Shown: positions 62,917 to 64,000 of the stretch, one piece after another
Position numbering within the stretch: the stretch's first letter is position 1
How the letters are laid out: each line of letters opens with the position of its first letter
Source of the DNA: Allodiplogaster sudhausi
Lineage: Eukaryota; Nematoda; Chromadorea; Rhabditida; Diplogasteridae
Assembly (NCBI GenBank): GCA_945643635.1
Contig: CALZFC010000006.1
Coordinates: forward strand, 11,547,001 to 11,611,000
Direction of reading: 5' to 3'
DNA: 64,000 nt
Notes under the pieces: model-generated
The model's input: the letters and a program-made list of their open reading frames with translations, nothing else
The model's database searches: none
What the model was told of the DNA's origin: nothing
Made by a program: the position numbers and the translations under genes

Positions 62917-64000
62917 CCCATCCGGTGATGCCCTGTCCATCTCTGTTCCCTCTCCCTGTCCTCCACTCTCTCGTTACATATGAGCCCTATGCATTTTCCC
63001 GCTGAAGGCCATCTTTTCTTCCTTCTCCCGGCAATCATGAATAACGGTATATTATTTTAATTCGCAGCTAAACTACCTCCTATTATGTGTGAATATTTTA
63101 CAGCCTGCGTTTATCCCAGTGTTTTGAAAGAAAGTGTTACATAGAGATCCATTATCCTTGTTTCTCTTGAGATGTTTGGTGTTGGAATATTATTGTTTGT
63201 CCTTCTAAAGATTCTGGTTTATCCGTTTTAAAGACTGCAGGTGTGGTTCGGAATTGCCCTTTCTCTTCTCTACCTTAAACGCTTGACCCAACCTCACATT
63301 CTGACTACCTCTCTTCTCCTCCCCTTGTACTAATGTGAGCTTCATATCTCAGTTCCTAACCTTCGATTGTTCCTATGAAATGTAGAAAAGAGTAGAGATA
63401 TATAACATGTGGAGAGAGATTCATTCTCTCCTAGGCTTACTCTTGTCTTTTCTCTTTCCCCCTGCTACCTCAACTGCAAGAATGCTTCCCTTCTACCTCT
63501 TCCTGTGCACGAGAGAGTTCACCACGAGTTCTTTTTCCGCTAATCACCTCGACTCTCTCTCTTCCTCATGTTCCCTCTTCTCTTTGAGACCCTCTCTGCC
63601 TCTCTCTTCCCGGTTCGCTCTCGTATCACTGAGTTGATCCCGATTGTTGATGTCTATGTACCGGACTGACTGCGTTGTTTCACGCAAAGATCTATGATTA
63701 CTGTACTCTTTTTCTTCTTCCGTTTTCTGTTTTGATCCTCTAGCAAAGCCATTATAGTTAGCCTATGAGAAAGTTTGCTTATAAATAAGCAATGATATAT
63801 GCATTCGCCTTTACGTTCAATTGTCAAGTATCCCTTTCGTAGTGTGTTGAACTGGTTTAGAAGAACGTCCGTTTGTTGCGTCTTATTTCGAACTCCCGAA
63901 TCCCCGTTGCTGTCCAGTTTCATAACTAACAATTCAATGAGTGAAAACACTAATCAAAGCATGATTCTGTTGAGAGCCGCGTTTCACCGTTTGGCAACTG
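62917..64000. other. daf-12 3' UTR and downstream flank
   Basis: No AATAAA is obvious in the first several hundred bases after the stop, so the polyadenylation site is not located. Open frames at 63407-63637 (plus) and 63654-63950 (minus) have no splice context or recognisable motif. I see no RNA gene. Confidence 0.4.

Noticed and set aside
1..64000. CRISPR arrays, tRNA or rRNA genes, bacterial-type operons
   Set aside because: No spacer-repeat pattern, cloverleaf or ribosomal sequence was seen; the genes are spliced and eukaryotic.

Overview
The window looks like a stretch of a nematode chromosome. The main reasons are an unmistakable DAF-12-type nuclear receptor (P-box ESCKA, the [15 protein letters not shown] segment, the [10 protein letters not shown] tail), a nematode-style TTBK/casein-kinase-1 gene, and acceptor-like sites just upstream of two start codons, as expected where mRNAs are trans-spliced. 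All genes are cut into small exons, so single open frames are misleading. I rebuilt the genes by joining exons with consistent phase. The species cannot be named from sequence alone. Non-coding DNA is saturated with CT/GA tracts, which create many false Ser/Leu-rich or Arg/Glu-rich open frames.

Layout, left to right. (1) 1-523, minus: 5' end of an unidentified membrane protein, running off the window. (2) 987-3346, plus: complete 12-exon TTBK-like CK1 kinase (363 aa), divergent from gene 1. (3) 4049-11260, minus: complete 17-exon secreted protein with two EndoU domains. The first domain has lost all three catalytic residues and the second keeps them. (4) 6553-9607, plus: a divergent Kv7/KCNQ potassium channel lying wholly inside the large seventh intron of the EndoU gene, on the opposite strand. 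(5) 11.3-13.5 kb: intergenic, with a 160-bp foldback element flanked by 8-bp target duplications (Merlin-like MITE). (6) 13474-21438, minus: complete 9-exon rhodopsin-family neuropeptide-type GPCR (363 aa). (7) 21.4-29.8 kb: mostly no recognisable gene, but a terminal coding exon on plus at 29.65 kb and two candidate exons near 28 kb. (8) 29.8-43.2 kb: gene-poor CT/GA-rich DNA dominated by a 4.96-kb head-to-tail duplication whose copies appear to differ only in simple-repeat lengths. (9) 43185-62916, plus: daf-12 orthologue with DBD, hinge and LBD, a 14.3-kb intron and several phase-0 N-terminal exons suggesting alternative promoters or cassette exons. (10) 62.9-64 kb: downstream flank.

These are not an operon or a pathway. 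They are a kinase, a secreted RNase-family protein, an ion channel, a peptide receptor and a hormone receptor, each with its own strand and promoter. The most unusual shared property is the 5' splice site: about three quarters of the reconstructed introns begin GTC or GTT instead of the usual GTA/GTG, and two begin GC.
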